Positions 47,320-60,768 of a stretch of 64,000 nucleotides of DNA are shown here, in pieces. The stretch covers positions 274,334 to 338,333 of the forward strand of contig NMRA01000446.1 of the NCBI GenBank assembly GCA_002633005.1. The letters are read 5' to 3'. Made by a program: the position numbers and the translations under genes. The notes under the pieces were generated by a model. It saw nothing but the letters and a program-made list of their open reading frames with translations. It was not told the DNA's origin and searched no databases. The DNA comes from Phoronis australis (taxonomy: Eukaryota > Phoronida > Phoronidae). Position 1 is the stretch's first letter. Each line of letters opens with the position of its first letter.

Positions 47320-50300
47320 TAATGCTAGAATATCTAGAAAAACATAACGATTTGTAACTTGACATGCGTATAGAGTGATACGGAGGAAAGCTCATTAAGT
47401 AGTGACGTACAACATGGCCGTCGAGTCACGACTTCTTTATCGCATTCATCCAACATAAACACCTCCGGGGATCACCTATAGTTCGGTCGTAGACAACAGA
47501 GTCACCTCCCTCCCTCTACAAATTCCATACCTTTTCTCATCAAAACCCAACCCCTAACGTCACCACTTTCACTTTCGGGTTGTCAACGTCAGATTCTCAC
47601 CACACCTTTTCCCCTACCACTTGATTGTTTTTCAAGGATATCTCAAACCTTATTCACCAAAATCGGCCATTTTTACAATATTTCGCGTATTTCTAGCAAA
47701 ATACTTTATCTTCATTCTGGGGGAACTTCAAATACGAAATATTTTCCGTGTAGCAGAACCACATTGAAACCGCACAACCGCGTGGAAGTTAGTTTACTTC
47801 TTATCCGAGGTCAAAGGTTACGGGGTTGTCACTCAAATCGAGTCTCTCACCAGGCACGGATCAGCGGAGTATATACCCTCACTCCTTTCATTCAACGAGT
47901 CAACACTATATTGAGTCAACAACGTGTACATAGGATAGAACGATGCCGGGGAAAACGAAGACAAAGCGTAGTTTTCATCCTCAGGTAGTTGTGGGTCTGC
48001 ATGCATACGACCGTTGAGAATGAATGCTACGAGTCACCTCACGCCTCTGTGACGTTGTGTTCACGAACACGGAAGTTGTGAATGAGATAAATCCTCACCC
48101 AAATTCTTTAATTTGACAAGTATTTTGACATTTCGCCGTTTCGACCTCATGTTCACGACGCGCTTTAAACACCGACTCGATTTCTGTTATCCATTTCGTA
48201 CTTGGGTATCATATCAGTCTCCCGGTACATGGTGTGTAAAACAATGAACTGTTGACCTACTTAAAAGTGGGCCACAATGCACCAGCTTGACCCACTTCAT
48301 ATGCTGGCTCCGCCCGCAGGGCCCAGTTGGACTCGATGCATTGTGAATCGATTTTTCTGATTAAAGGTTTTTGTGACGATCACGTGGATGTTGAAATAAA
48401 GAACACGGTTAAGGGATGTATAGGAAATATTTAGCAAACACAAATTTTCACCGAATAAGTAACCGAAGTCCACATAAACGGCTTTTTCTGGGTTTCGGGA
48501 AATCGAATTAATTTGAACTTAGGAACACCTGTTCTCGAAAACTGCTTGGTGTATTCGCTTAAAATTTCCAAACTTGACATTTATTCATCAATCTCAAAAT
48601 CGCTTTTAGGATTTTCGATATAAAGGCATAGTTTTTGCGTAATGTAACAAAGGCGAATGCGACTTTTTCAAAAATACCTTACGATCTGCGAGTTCATTTG
48701 TCATAGCAATCAAACGAAAAGACTGATCGAAAATTCCAGCGTTTCTGAGGTAACTGGTGAAGTTTTCATTTAAAAAAGATTTCCTTAAAATCGCCCGAGG
48801 ATTATTTTGCTATGAATATACCTTTCTTAAACATGAAACTTTGATTTAAAAAAGTGTTAACGTAATATTAATAATGGCAAATAAATAAAAAAACATATTT
48901 TTATATTTACTGACCTTTTTCGTTCAGAAAATATATACTTTTACGAGTTGAGAAAGGTTAGTTTTTTGATAAATGAGTAAGAATGGAGGCCAATAAATAA
49001 GGCTTGAGATAACCTTAAACAGCCCTTTCACATAGCGTTAAGAAAACAAATTTCATCTGGGTTCACCATAACATATGTGTGAGCGGGGTAAATCTTCACT
49101 TGGCACCGTCCAGGTGAAAACTTATCTGTTTGGCTTATATTGGTAAATGCTTTGTGTCTTATAAATGCCACAGGTCACCTATAGTCTGCAATGGCCAAAG
49201 AGCCCAACATCTGGATCGAGGTACCTTTTTCGACACAAGGAACCTTTTCGTACTCATCTGTCTGAATTCGCAGTGCCTATTACATATTTATACTTCGATA
49301 CGGGAAAGCAAGGCGAATGACCAGTACGAATGTTCAATTTGCGTTCATTCGTGAGTATAATTTATGTACTTTGACGCGTTATCTTCGCCATTGCAGTGCA
49401 GAACGCAAAGGTGTGCCTTCCGCGAACTTTCTAAGTTTCTTGGATTTAAAATTACACAGATGACGAAACACAGAAAAACAAAATGCTCTGTACAAGAGTT
49501 GTATTAGTTTTTTATTAGTATGAAGTTCAGAATTCTTAATGAATTCGATCGCTCGTTAGTCACAAAACTACCCTATCATTTTCAAACTGTAGTGCAAAAA
49601 TTGTTTGACCTCTGTAATAAACGTTATTGCAATTTACTTACCAGGATTGTCACGTCTAGAGTTTTCGGATTTCAATATTCCTTGCAACACTTTCCCGACT
49701 CTAATCCATCGAAGACATACAATGCTGTGATCATCGACCGAGATAATGTTTGTTTAAACTTCAAAGATCTTTGTGCGAAAAATAGATAACATGATATTAA
49801 CGCCTATTAAATCGACATCCGACGTGCTAGCAGTCTGTTCAGAGCTCGTTATTCTTTTGTAAAACGCTTACTTACCGTTAAGGGAAATTTCAATCACCAC
49901 CTCATAGGTCATGAGCGCGCAGATATTTTAATTTACGTGTAGCTGTCAATGAACGTCAATTCCCGTTCGTCTCAACACGAACCAGTCGGAGTCACGAGTA
50001 GATCTGAATACCGGGAGGACTTTTTAAACGTATTAAGAACACGACTGGCTTCAGACGACAACAACAAACCACAGTCACTATTAATCAAAGTACCTCATTA
50101 CATGGGCCCAAAGGGCCCAGCGACTCCACCTGTTTACATTCACACATGAAAAACAGAGATGTTTTGATACATGAATACAGGTATTAGCATAAATGCAGGC
50201 TAGCTACGGGCTTTACAGCATGCGTTTAATTGAAAATATATCTACGGCACTGCCAAGTTTAGCATATCCTCCACATAGTCACAGCTTCCTTAAGGGTAAA

Positions 50301-50415
50301 GCGACGTTCTTTGATGTCATCTTTACTAAAATTATGGAACTCGTGGAAATGTTTACACGAGTACTATAAAATCATACGCAATAGCATCCGAATCATACGC
50401 GCGAACCACTAAACA
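47320..50415. other. No gene recognised
   Basis: The open frame at 49520-49789 (89 codons) is the longest of note; it has no domain or splice context I can name. Confidence 0.4.
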
Positions 50416-50419
50416 ATAA

Positions 50420-50560
50420 AGTGTTCGTGCGTGTGATTCCATGCTCGTATGCATGATTTTTGTGGTCCGTGCGCATGATTTTTGTTCGTATGCGTGATTT
50501 TTGGGTCCCTATGCATGATTCATGGGTTCGTATGCATGATTCATAGGTTCGTAGACGGTT
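50420..50560. repeat. Degenerate tandem repeat of GTATGCATGATTT words
   Basis: CGTATGCATGATTTTTG, CGTGCGCATGATTTTTG, CGTATGCGTGATTTTTGG, CTATGCATGATTCATGG and CGTATGCATGATTCATAGG follow one another at roughly 20-25 bp. The open frame on minus (HNHEHRILHTNR and so on) follows from the repeat. Confidence 0.8.
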
Positions 50561-50609
50561 CGTGTGTAAGATGCGATGCTCGTGATTATGATTCCAAGGT
50601 ACCACTGGT

Positions 50610-51350
50610 TTTAACGCGTTAAGTACGGCTTGTCTGGCGTGTTTTTACTAGATATGTAACAAAAGAACGTGACGTAAACTGCCAAGCAAAATGGTTCAAC
50701 CTTCAGCAAACACGCGTGATTCGACAGCCGGGGAAGTCGAGGATAATTGACCTCGCAAATTTTTACGAAACAAACAAAAGAAAATCATATTCACGTAAGA
50801 AAATCTCCTCGACAAAAAAGCTCCTAACAACTGTTACATTCGTGTAATTTTTTCAACTTTGAGTAAATCAATTCAAACTTCTCTGTGACCTTGACACAGA
50901 TATTGCAGCAAAAAGGGACATAATAACTTAGCTCATTCAAGTATTTGCAACACCTCTTTTGTTGCCGTGGCCACGTAAATCTAAGAATCTTGCGCATAAC
51001 GACGCATTAATTTCATTCAGTGGTCGCCTCAAAGGACACAAAATTTAAACTCAAAGGGATAATGGCGCTACATTAGTGATTGCTTACAAGTGACTGTTTG
51101 GGAGGGGTCAAAAGTGTAGAAAGGCGCACAAGACTTGTTGACAACTAGCACTAAATGAACTCTTAAAAAAACAAGAACTAGGGGTGTTGAAGCTGAAACT
51201 AACTGAGGTAATCACTGCTGAAGGCAAGAGATTGACCGGAACTGGTTAATGCGCATTCCAGAGTATAGATTCGTGGGATATTATTTGGGGAACAGTACAT
51301 TTGGAATGTTTCGCCTACCCACGGTCATTCGATGTTATATTCATCAATTT
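50610..51350. other. No gene recognised
   Basis: No open frame or repeat of note. Confidence 0.4.
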
Positions 51351-51359
51351 CCATTTTTT

Positions 51360-52060
51360 TAAAATTGACCACTATTTGGAACATCTCGGGTATTATCCCT
51401 CGGAGGTGCTTCATGTATGCGCATGTGCAGTAAGGTATTTGGTCAACAAACGGTTAAAAATCACAGCCCAAAAGGTTTCAAAAATCATATGCGAGGTTAT
51501 TCTCAACCCAAGCCTGCCTTCTGATGTACTGTTAGCTCAGATTTAAGCCTATTCTCAAAGGGTTAGCCTATAAAGGGTCACAGGCCGACAATTCCATTTT
51601 GAGAATTACATAACTTGCTTGTAGTTCTCACATGCGTAGATATGAAACACCTCCGAGGCGAAGCTACGAAAACACTCGAAGGGTACCAAGTGATGGATCA
51701 CGCCATCCGGAACATCTCTGGTATTTCCAAAGCCTCAGTATTATTCATCGAATATGTTTCATATCCAAGCACCTAAGCCAGTCACGTGATACTCAAAACG
51801 GGGAATGACGTCAAATGCGCAGTGATAGTAGACTGAAACAAGAATTTACAGTGCTTCAGAAAGCAGGCTAAGGATTGAGAATTATCGTAGCAAACGAGTT
51901 TTGAGACTTGCTTGGCTAAACCGCGATTCTGACTGACTGATGAACAAAGCCTTTTGTTGTTCTGGTTGAAGTACACACATGCGCATATATAAATCACTCC
52001 GAGAGATAATTTGAGGCTACAAAATAACCGTGATGTTCGAGGTGTGACTACGCTCGCATT
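51360..52060. repeat. Repeat family B, three segments
   Basis: 51370-51440: TTGGAACATCTCGGGTATTA then CCTCGGAGGTGCTTCATGTA. 51630-51760: GATATGAAACACCTCCGAGG then CTACGAAAACACTCGAAGGG and a reversed CGGAACATCTCTGGTATTTC. 51970-52050: CATGCGCATATATAAATCAC then CGAGAGATAATTTGAGGCTA. Core arms are self-complementary, so each copy can fold. Confidence 0.65.
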
Positions 52061-53025
52061 CGTATGTACGTGACAGATTTTGCAACGGAGAACCATTCAA
52101 ATCCTACCCTCGTCTTTTCAAACAAAATTTCAGGCCATCAAAGTCGGGATTTAAATGGTTTTTTGGATGTCGAGTACTGCGTGAAGCTTTAAAATTTTAC
52201 CACTCTCAGATGAATAAAAATTGAAGGAAAATCGGAGTTCACATTTTTGTAGAAAAGCAATGAATAAAATGATGAACAATGTCATTTTTGAAGACATATC
52301 AACACACGGAACTTTTTCACAGTAGAAAAATCGATTTTCGTGACATTTTATTTTCCCAGAATATTTCATTTTTTGCCTGCCTTCCTGATGCGGTGACTAT
52401 TCTTTAATGTCGGCTTGTCACAGCGGGACAGCTAGGCCTACACGTACATGTGACTGTATGTAAATTGCGGTGGTGTTAATTCGTAGCACTGAAATAGAGG
52501 GCAGTGGAGGGGGAATGTCCGATTTCATGTTTGTCAGGGGTGTACATGTAGCTGGGAACATTATATACTCCCATCGTGAGAGTGGACAAGAAAGGGGAGC
52601 TATTTGTAGGGAGTGAAAAAGTCGATTATTCGTAGAATTTTGTATGCAGAAACGTCAGCCTTTTGTAAGGCGTCTGATTCCACAAAGGAGCCATTTTGTT
52701 GAGTTTCAAACTCCCAAGGTAGTGAAACTGGTCGTGACAATCACCCATCTGATTTGTACTTGCCGTATAATTGTTCCATGATAGTATCTCCTCAGGCTCT
52801 GACATGCTACACAGTGCACATGTGATCTATTGTAGTACTGCTTCCATCCGATGAGTTGTAAGACTCAGTTCGATGACCAAGTATGTAATTGCTAACAGAG
52901 TAAGGAAATTAATATGCATTTTGTTTGTTTGTGAAGTCTTCTTCAAAATACGAAACTGAACAACAATAGACTCAACTCGGAAAGTTTACAAATAAGGAAG
53001 TCAATACAGTCACAAATCTGACCAC

Positions 53026-53401
53026 ACTCTTTTTCACAGTGCTATGAAAGGTAGCACAGTGGAATGTTGTTTATCATAGCTTCTCATTGGAAACCGACGT
53101 TGTAACATTCAGTCATTTCCTTTGATTGAAATCTGGGAAACCCCTTTCAGTTTATTGTTAGTAGTATGGCGACCACCTTTGACTTGAATAGTTGCAAGTA
53201 AACAAAATCAAGGGAAACCCAATCCCGTGGTGAAGCCCAAACAAAAACACTGCATTGAAGGCGTGTGCAAGTGGTGGCGATGTGATCGATAAACTTCCGA
53301 CCAAGCATGCGCACTGATGCCCACACACGGAATTCCATTTGTCGTTCATCATGTTTCCACAGGGCCACTTTGCAGTATAGGTGGCGCTGTGTCAGAGGGT
53401 A
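53026..53401 (-). mobile_element. MITE-like element A, copy 3 (best preserved)
   Basis: On minus, starts TCTGACACAGCGCCACCTAT and ends TAGCACTGTGAAAAAGAGT. The ends are imperfect inverted repeats (ACTCTTTTTCACAGTGCTA at 53027 against CTCTGACACAGCGCCA). Length about 376 bp. Peptides such as KHDERQMEFRVWAS are conserved with the 44 kb copy only because the DNA is. TATAGGTGGCGCTGTG at 53377-53392 is a strong CTCF-like core. Confidence 0.8.
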
Positions 53402-53595
53402 AAATGTGACTTGCATTTACTTCACACGAAGCTTCTTGCGTCCTCCTGGCGGCAAGGAACCAGGTCGTTTGGTTTCGTACTAGGTTATGGCTGTAAAGTC
53501 GATTAAACTGGACGAATTTCAAAGTAATTAAAGACATGTATATCGTATACAGTATCAAAAATATTGCGTACATCTATAGGTAGCCAACGTTATAT

Positions 53596-53746
53596 CATGG
53601 GTGGAGCAGCACAGAAAAAAGTGGGGGAGGGGGCTAAAGAACCCCTTAGCCCCCCTGTGGTGCACCGCCTATAGACCATGTGTGGCATAGCACTGAAAAA
53701 AGTGGGGACTATAGCCCCCCCAGCCCCCTATGGTGCGCCGCCCATG
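53596..53746. mobile_element. Two MITE-like palindromic elements in tandem, GGGCGGCGCA family
   Basis: 53596-53676 (CATGGGTGGAGCAGCACAGA to CCCTGTGGTGCACCGCCTAT) and 53677-53746 (CATGTGTGGCATAGCACTGA to TATGGTGCGCCGCCCATG) in head-to-tail order. Confidence 0.7.
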
Positions 53747-53749
53747 TAT

Positions 53750-55475
53750 ATTTCTGACATAAACATAGAACGTCATCACTCTGTATTAGTTACACGCCAC
53801 GTTCCCTTTACGAATATTTAAAGTGTGAATAGTTCACAGCAGACATGTATAACTTACGACTAATTTTTTAAGACTAATCTTACGATTATTACCACTGTTT
53901 GTGACGGACGGTAATCAATCACACTTAAATCGACTCTTCTATATTCAAAACGTGTTTTATCAGCCATGATTAAACCTGTGAGTGGATTGTTTTTTCTTGA
54001 GACATACAGCATAACTGCGAAGTCGTGCACTTAGAAAATAGGGTCGAGGAACCGTCGCTTTGATAAAAAATAAGGTACTTTAAAAAACATTTTAAAATGA
54101 CCAGGCGTTACTACAGTTTCTGTGAATACCTCATAATCAACATAAAACGTTAATACACGCACAGTTTGAATTTACGAAAAACTCGTACAATTTCAGTAAA
54201 AAACAACAGTATCTTTAAGCTGTAAAAGTAGGTGACTTTCTTTTCTACTTTTCAACGACATATCCCGCCAACGACATACATCTTACTTATCACGAACTTC
54301 GATACGAAATGTTCAAAGATGAGCTTTGTTTTGAGCGAGTTTTGACAGGCGGCAATCCTTCATCCAAAACACGCAGTGTTTGTTCTACGCACGACATGTT
54401 CCATGCTCTGATCAGAAGGGGCTTCCGAAATGACAGAGTTTCGTAAATGCTTCATACCAGGGCTTAGTACCGTAGACTCAAGAATCTTGCGCAAGAAGCT
54501 AGGTAATCATGTACTTTGCTTGTAATACATGGCGATATCTTTTCATCATGGATAACGTACGCCGAAGCCTGCAGTGACTCGTCACGGCAACAACGTTGAA
54601 ACACTTGAATAATGAGTTGTGAACTTCGATTGCCCTACCAGCTTTTACGAATCCCCCTTTTCGTCAATGAAGCAAACTTTCGAGTTCATACTGTGACATC
54701 ATGTGGTAGACTCCACTGCATCCATCCACACCTGTGACAGATGCAAGGGTGGTCAGTCAGCCAAAATTAGCGGTTATCATCTTACTGAGATCTGGGCTAC
54801 GGGTTATAAATTCCAAACTCGAAATCATATTTATTTGTCGAACTTTCTTACTTTTACGGATACGGAATTCATAATGTAGAAAGATACTGCACTCCAGAAA
54901 CGTTTGTAATTTTCAACCCCCATTTAAAACGGATCAATTTTAGCGGACTCACGAAATATCGATATTCACGACACGTTGTTTCGCATTTCTTGGTGAGCCG
55001 ACTCGTGGTCGAGCCGGTCTTGCTTCGTGGTGATTGCACAGTCAGTGTCTTTTACCGCTGAACACATTGATTGTTACGCCACCTTTGGAGCTGATTAGAA
55101 AAAAACAATTCGCAAGGCCACGGACCACAACTAGGATACTTAGTACGAGAAAAAATGCGATTAACTGTGCTATTGCCTTCTTTATAGCACAAACACCCTA
55201 AATGGGATTCGAAAAAATATAGTTAAAAAATTCTAGTGAGGAATTGTGGAAATCACACAGTAACCATTCCTGGTGCCGAGATTTTCTGAAAGTAAGCCAC
55301 ACGGTGTATATTTGGAAAATAGCGTACTTTTTACTTTTTTGTTTGCCCATAAACGGAAATCCTGACAGCGACATCGATATGGAATGGGGAACGATACGTG
55401 TAAAGAGTTTATGTTAACAATGGCACCGTTCTTACTTTAAACACTTGATGGAACTGTGCTCAACCGTCATCTTCA
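53750..55475. other. No gene recognised
   Basis: No supported open frames. No long repeat seen. Confidence 0.4.
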
Positions 55476-55479
55476 GCTG

Positions 55480-56020
55480 GTCTCCTACTGTCCTTAATGG
55501 TTTCGACCCTAAACCAAGACCATCTCTAGTAGGCGGGACAACAGAGTTGATCAGGCTCTGCCTGACGGTTGTTGATGGTATTGCTGTTGGTGCTTCATCC
55601 ATATCCAACAAGATGCCTGTTCAGCTTCGCCAACAAGATGCCTGTTCAGCTTCGGTGGCCACATCGCGTAGAAGAACCTTCTTTCCTGTCGCAGAGACGC
55701 CCAGAGACCTTGCCATAGCAGTAACCGAGCTGGCCGGAAAACCACGGCAACCAACCTCCACAGAAAAACTCCAACACCTCCAGCCGTTAACGTGGCAGTC
55801 ACTCCTCAGATCAGTATATTTCAGGTTCTTCCGCTCATGTGCCTCTTCTACCCTACTCTCCCACGGAATGGTGAGCTCGATCAGGATGATCTGGTGGGAA
55901 CTGTCCGAATAAAGAATCAAGTCAGGGCGCTGGGTAGTCTGGACAATGTGCTGTGGGAAGGATGACTGGTGACCGGCAAGATCAACACACAATATCCAGT
56001 CGTTGCTTAATAGCAGAACA
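55480..56020 (-). pseudogene. Non-LTR retrotransposon C-terminal fragment
   Basis: Minus-strand reading from about 56010: DWILCVDLAGHQSSFPQHIV, RPDLILYSDSSHQIILIELT, PWESRVEEAHERKNLKYTDL, WSFSVEVGCRGFPASSV, LGVSATGKK, then ATEAEQASCW. This matches a C-terminal segment repeatedly found after RT in invertebrate LINEs. A 25-bp tandem duplication at 55607-55656 repeats the EAEQASCW codons and shifts the frame; in the next frame the usual ending EAEQASCWIWMK resumes. No RT domain is present; the copy is 5' truncated. Confidence 0.82.
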
Positions 56021-56024
56021 GTGA

Positions 56025-57515
56025 TAAATCTATTGATATCTTATTTCTTATACAGCCTTGGTTTCGTCTGACACTTGTTGACGTTTTCCATTTTGGGAAA
56101 CGCTTCAAAACATAGGCATTTTTATTCGTGGCCCCGAAAGCGGATCCAAGGACATATTTTCAGAAACCTTTCTGAGTAAACGTCAACCCACGAACCTATA
56201 TTGGGGGGAGGGGGGGGGGGNGGGGGGGTTGTATAACTTCGAGGTGGAAGGACAAAGACGGCTCCGCAACGTCGGGAGAAAGTGTCAACTGATTTTACTC
56301 CAGAAGTTTGGAATTATAATTAATAACGAAATTAACGCCAATGTCTGTATCGACTCCGAAACTAGTGGTTTCTGGGACACCTGAGCAATCCCTTTTTATT
56401 GTCGAGAAAAATAGATTTCTGGGATCAAGTTGAGCACGGAGTCGAACCTGAATCCTCGCGGTTGCAAAAGCTTTGCTGCCGGAGTTAAAACTCACTCGAC
56501 TTCAGCGAATGTCTAGGAACAACGGCGAGAATTGGCGACTTGTATAAAAAACAAAACAAAAACACAACAGATTTAGTTGTTTTATAACTCTGCTCAACGC
56601 TAATAACCTCATGAAGTTTATCTCATCCAACAGGAATCAGAAAATGGGGTTTTCGGCCGTAAAAACGATAGTGTCCATTTAAATAATTATAGAGAATGAT
56701 TAGAACGGCTTCAGGTGCCTAATAGAAAAATGTCAGTAACGTAACATGTTAAGGGTATCAGAAAACTAACTTTTATTATTACTTGGGGATACACTTAGTG
56801 TTTGGGGATACACTTAGTGTTTCGTCATTATTACTTGGGGATACACTTACGTGTTTCGTCGCATCTTATTGCTCTTGAGCCAATCTAACTATACCCTCTC
56901 AGTATCCCAACACTGTTAATGACTTTTTCTTTTACTATTAACATTTTTCTATGCGCAAACAACAGTAACGTTAATAGCGAAGCGCCTCAAACGAAATTAA
57001 TATAGAACTCGAATAGCAGAGATATTAAGAACTTCATAAAAAGAGTATACGCTTTCATATAGTCAATTATGGCTGTCCCGGTGGCTATTCTGGGAGAACA
57101 AATTTCCGTATTTCCATTATATTGTTGCACGAAGTTGCAAAAAACCACTAAGAAAACAACGGATTCACCTAGAATTGTCCCTGTGTGCATGACGTGTATA
57201 ATTTTCAATTTGGTATGCGACAAATCGGAAGATGTAGACATTGGTTAATTATAGTAAGAGGTAATTGCGTGCGACAATCGTATAGATTAATCGAACAGTG
57301 AAGAATTGTGGACATAAACACGTAACCTTCTTGTACACTACTGATGTGGAACACAATTTGGCCTATATTTTGTAAATCAATACCGTACCTTTGGAAGTTA
57401 TAATGTTCGATAAAACAAAAAAAAAAAAAAAAAACAGACCACAACCAACTAAGCCCCTAATNGACTAGCGTTTTCATTCACCTACAATGCTGTATTATCA
57501 ACAATATTTATTACT
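56025..57515. other. No gene recognised; one diverged repeat
   Basis: A G run with one N lies at 56200-56228. Diverged sequence at 56480-56700 is shared with 38875-39150. GGGGATACACTTAGTGTTT(C/G)G recurs three times at 56784-56859. An A run lies at about 57414-57434. Confidence 0.5.
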
Positions 57516-57518
57516 ACT

Positions 57519-57533
57519 CGCCAGAGGGCGCAA
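57519..57533 (+). promoter_or_regulatory. CTCF-like core motif
   Basis: CGCCAGAGGGCGCAA matches the AGRKGGCRS half of the CTCF core fully. Another, reversed, is at 59311-59325 (CTGCGCCCCCTATTG). Neither is in an obvious repeat. Confidence 0.3.
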
Positions 57534-57946
57534 ATTTTAATTTAGGATCGAACCCAATACAACTTACGTAAACATTACACAGAAACGGGCATGACTTTGG
57601 GATCCCTGTGAGTGTCTCAACAACTGAGGCAGTGGAATACACAAAGTACATGTAGTTGCAGAGGGTCAAGTAGCAAGTATAAGCGAGTTGTACTAAAAAG
57701 GAAGAGAATTGTGTTTGGTCACGTGACGTTATTAAACAACATGTTGGGACTGCAAATATTTATGAAGGTCATGTGAATAGAACAGACGACGATTCTTCCA
57801 GTATTCGGATATGTTACGTAACAACAGTGAAAGTAGAACATTTCAAATCACATGGAAACTTTTTGACAATCTTGTCAAACGGCAGGCAACACGAGTGGGC
57901 CATCTTGATAATATTCGTTTTTAAAACGATTATTGAAGTGTATAGC

Positions 57947-58106
57947 AGGCATTGGCGGATTTAGCGAGGGGGGAGGCGGCCATGACACCCCTAAAATTCT
58001 CCTAGATTCCGTTTGACAGCTCGGGGGTTCGAATGTCTGACGGGCAAAAGCCTTGCTATTACCCTGCCGTGGCCCCACCAACTCAAAATCCTGGATCCGC
58101 CCCTGA
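57947..58106 (-). mobile_element. SINE/MITE-like element D, better copy
   Basis: Begins GCATTGGCGGATTTAGCGAG and ends TCCTGGATCCGCCCCTG, with short inverted ends (GGCGGAT/ATCCGCC). The GGTTCGAATG word at 58026 resembles a tRNA B box but no A box or cloverleaf was found. Confidence 0.65.
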
Positions 58107-58564
58107 TAGCAAAGCTACCAGATTCAGTCATTTAACCAGAGTTTTCTGTCTTTTACCCAACAACAATCTGGTCAGATGTTGACTCATTTTCAAACATTCC
58201 TCTAAAAGCTGACTTCAGGTAACGCCGGAAAAAATTTCCCGGTGAATTTCAATTGGCGTCAGATGACAGTGAAAGTAAGAATTAAGAAAATAAGGGCTCC
58301 GACCCATTTCAGTAAGCATTAGATGACATTTTCTTTTTGAAACTATAGACAATTAAAAAGTAACACATTTTGTCATACGCTCTATATGTCAATTTCCGAA
58401 ACAAATGCACATATTCCTACTTAGGTACGGCGGCCTCCACATGGCATTAAAAAAACAATATTAACTTGGTCTTTACCATTCGAGTAAAATGTAATTTTAT
58501 CGGTGGGAAAGTACTTTTCACCCACAGGCAGAAAGTGACTTTTCCCCGGCCTCTAAGGTTTGTA

Positions 58565-58830
58565 ACCAAGATCGAAATTATTTTTGACATTTTGCGTTCT
58601 ACTTTTGTGCGGATTCAAAATATTTGTCAATAATTCTATGATCGGGATACACTGTGGTTTACATGACATGCCTGTCTTATCCTAGCTGACACTTAATGAC
58701 CTCGGCAGTTACTCTATAACTTCGAGATTTTGAACTCGAAAGTACGGATTTTTCTTCGAAAACTTGAGTTTTTACTCAAGATTATAGCTCGAATTAAGAG
58801 GAATCAAGTTCGACCTCACACTGCATCCGT
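58565..58830. mobile_element. MITE C, third copy
   Basis: GATCGAAATTATTTTTGACA at the left, then TAACTTCGAGATTTTGAACT, CTTGAGTTTTTACTCAAGAT and TAGCTCGAATTAAGAGG. Several internal boxes are self-complementary. Confidence 0.65.
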
Positions 58831-58834
58831 TAGT

Positions 58835-60765
58835 CCGCTGGCGTATCATGGATGTTTATGGAATTTTGCACACATGTTCCTATTATAAATAGGACGAAAC
58901 GAGTGAATTTCAGAACAGATTCGATTACTGTTGTTTCCCTAGTGGCAATTTTAGCTTCTATATCTACCGAGCTCATTCACAGATGCTCATAATGACTCCG
59001 TATTTTTAGACAAATCTTACACAATCTGCACTCGCTATTGGTCATGTTCATCAAAATTGCATTTGTTTTGAGGCCCCCTCAAAGGATCATTATGAAATTT
59101 CACAGATGTGTTGCTAATGAGATGAGCACGTTGACGTTTATTTTGTGGACGAGTAGAACTACTGTGGCTACCCTTAGTGACAAATTAGGTTTTCTTTGTG
59201 ACGCTTCTGCATTTTCTAAGTTCCGAAATAGATTTTTTTGAAACTTTACAAATAGGCTTTGACTAAGGAGACGACGACACGTTCCCATTTTCGGATGGAT
59301 TCAAAATATCCTGCGCCCCCTATTGAGACCTTTTTAACAGTTTCGTCAATTCTTGGCGTCCGATTCTCTATCTGCCACCACGCAATTTAGAGGTGTGTTC
59401 CTAGAGAGATGATTGGCGTAGATGTAGAAAGGGGCCTACAAGTGTGACACCCTACAATAACATCATAGCTGTCTGACTAAGACTCAGTATCTTCCGATTT
59501 CTAGCTTTCATTGATATTCATGAACACTGATACGTGATCTCGTTGAAGAGAGTGTGTCTGACGTTGATTTTGGGACTGTTCTGACTACCGTCGCAATTCA
59601 GCCTTATATGCGTAAGACTATATCTAACGAGTTCCTTGATGGATGCTCCCGAAAATTGTTTAGTTTCTATCCAGGAGATGACAACACTTTCGTGGTGCGC
59701 TCTCTAGTGGAACTTCTATTTTTGTAAGTTTCACGATACTGCTAAGCAACCCTAAAAGCATACCATTTGCGATTCTGACGTGAGAGCATTTCGACGCTTT
59801 GCGTTGCTTTTTTAAACCATGAAAGTCTAGCCCTGAAATGCCAACTCCGATCTCGGTTGCGCCGCGCATGCACGATAGTTGTTTGCATTCAGTATGTGTA
59901 CTTGATACGGAATTTACTGTCATTAAAACTTTATGCAGTTCTGCCCTTTTTCAACCGAATTACATAAGACCCATATCATTAGAATGTCATTTTCCAGTTG
60001 TTTATGATTATAGCAGAAGCAAACGACAAATAATTTAATTCATATGTAATTATCATTTCGCATACCTGACTGGTTTAAAAATGGTTTTTAATTCTAAAAA
60101 CCAAGAGTGTTACTCAAATGCGAAAAAAGCAGCGTTTTATAGTAAAATAAAAGGGAAATGAACCAAAGAGGTTATAGATGACTAATTAAGCCATTAGGGA
60201 AGGAATTTCAGTAATTCAAAACATTTCTACACTATAGAGACAAAGATTTTAGAATATGGATTCCTCACACTTGCTGTGGTTAATTTAGTCAAACAATAAA
60301 CATAGTTATTAATTGGACCTTTAGTGCCGCTTGATACAATTACACTATTCAGTAAAAGTTCAGAATGCAGTAACATTGACGGAAAATGCGATAATCTACT
60401 CCGAGTATCTATCCGAAATTTGCAGATAAAGGTTTTCTGACACATAAATAATAGACAAACAAAGCATTGAAATGTAATGTGGGTAAATCATCACAATCGT
60501 TGCAAAGGACTTTCCATAAAAGTTAGAAACAAACTCTTGTCTTCAGCAAGTAAAAGTTATTGATCCTGACACATACAGTGTAAGTTACAGTAAAAAGAGA
60601 CACTGCAACGCATTTCTACGATTTTTATGTTACTAAAGAATGTAGACTCGTGAATAACAATATTCATGAAAGAGACAAACGTTGTTTTGATCACCTGTTC
60701 CACGGCTGCCACGATCAACATTCAAGAACAAAAAAACGAAACAACTAGATTGAAAAGCGGGGCTT
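58835..60765. other. No gene recognised
   Basis: Open frames such as 59038-59241 and 59660-59923 lack domains. Confidence 0.4.
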
Positions 60766-60768
60766 CAG

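Noticed and set aside
53147-53416. Protein KHDERQMEFRVWAS..., seemingly conserved with 44435-44671
   Set aside because: Both lie within MITE A copies; the peptide similarity follows DNA similarity, and the 12 kb copy breaks the frame.
58020-58040. tRNA-like B box GGTTCGAATG
   Set aside because: No A box or cloverleaf; it is internal to element D, and the other copy has it altered.
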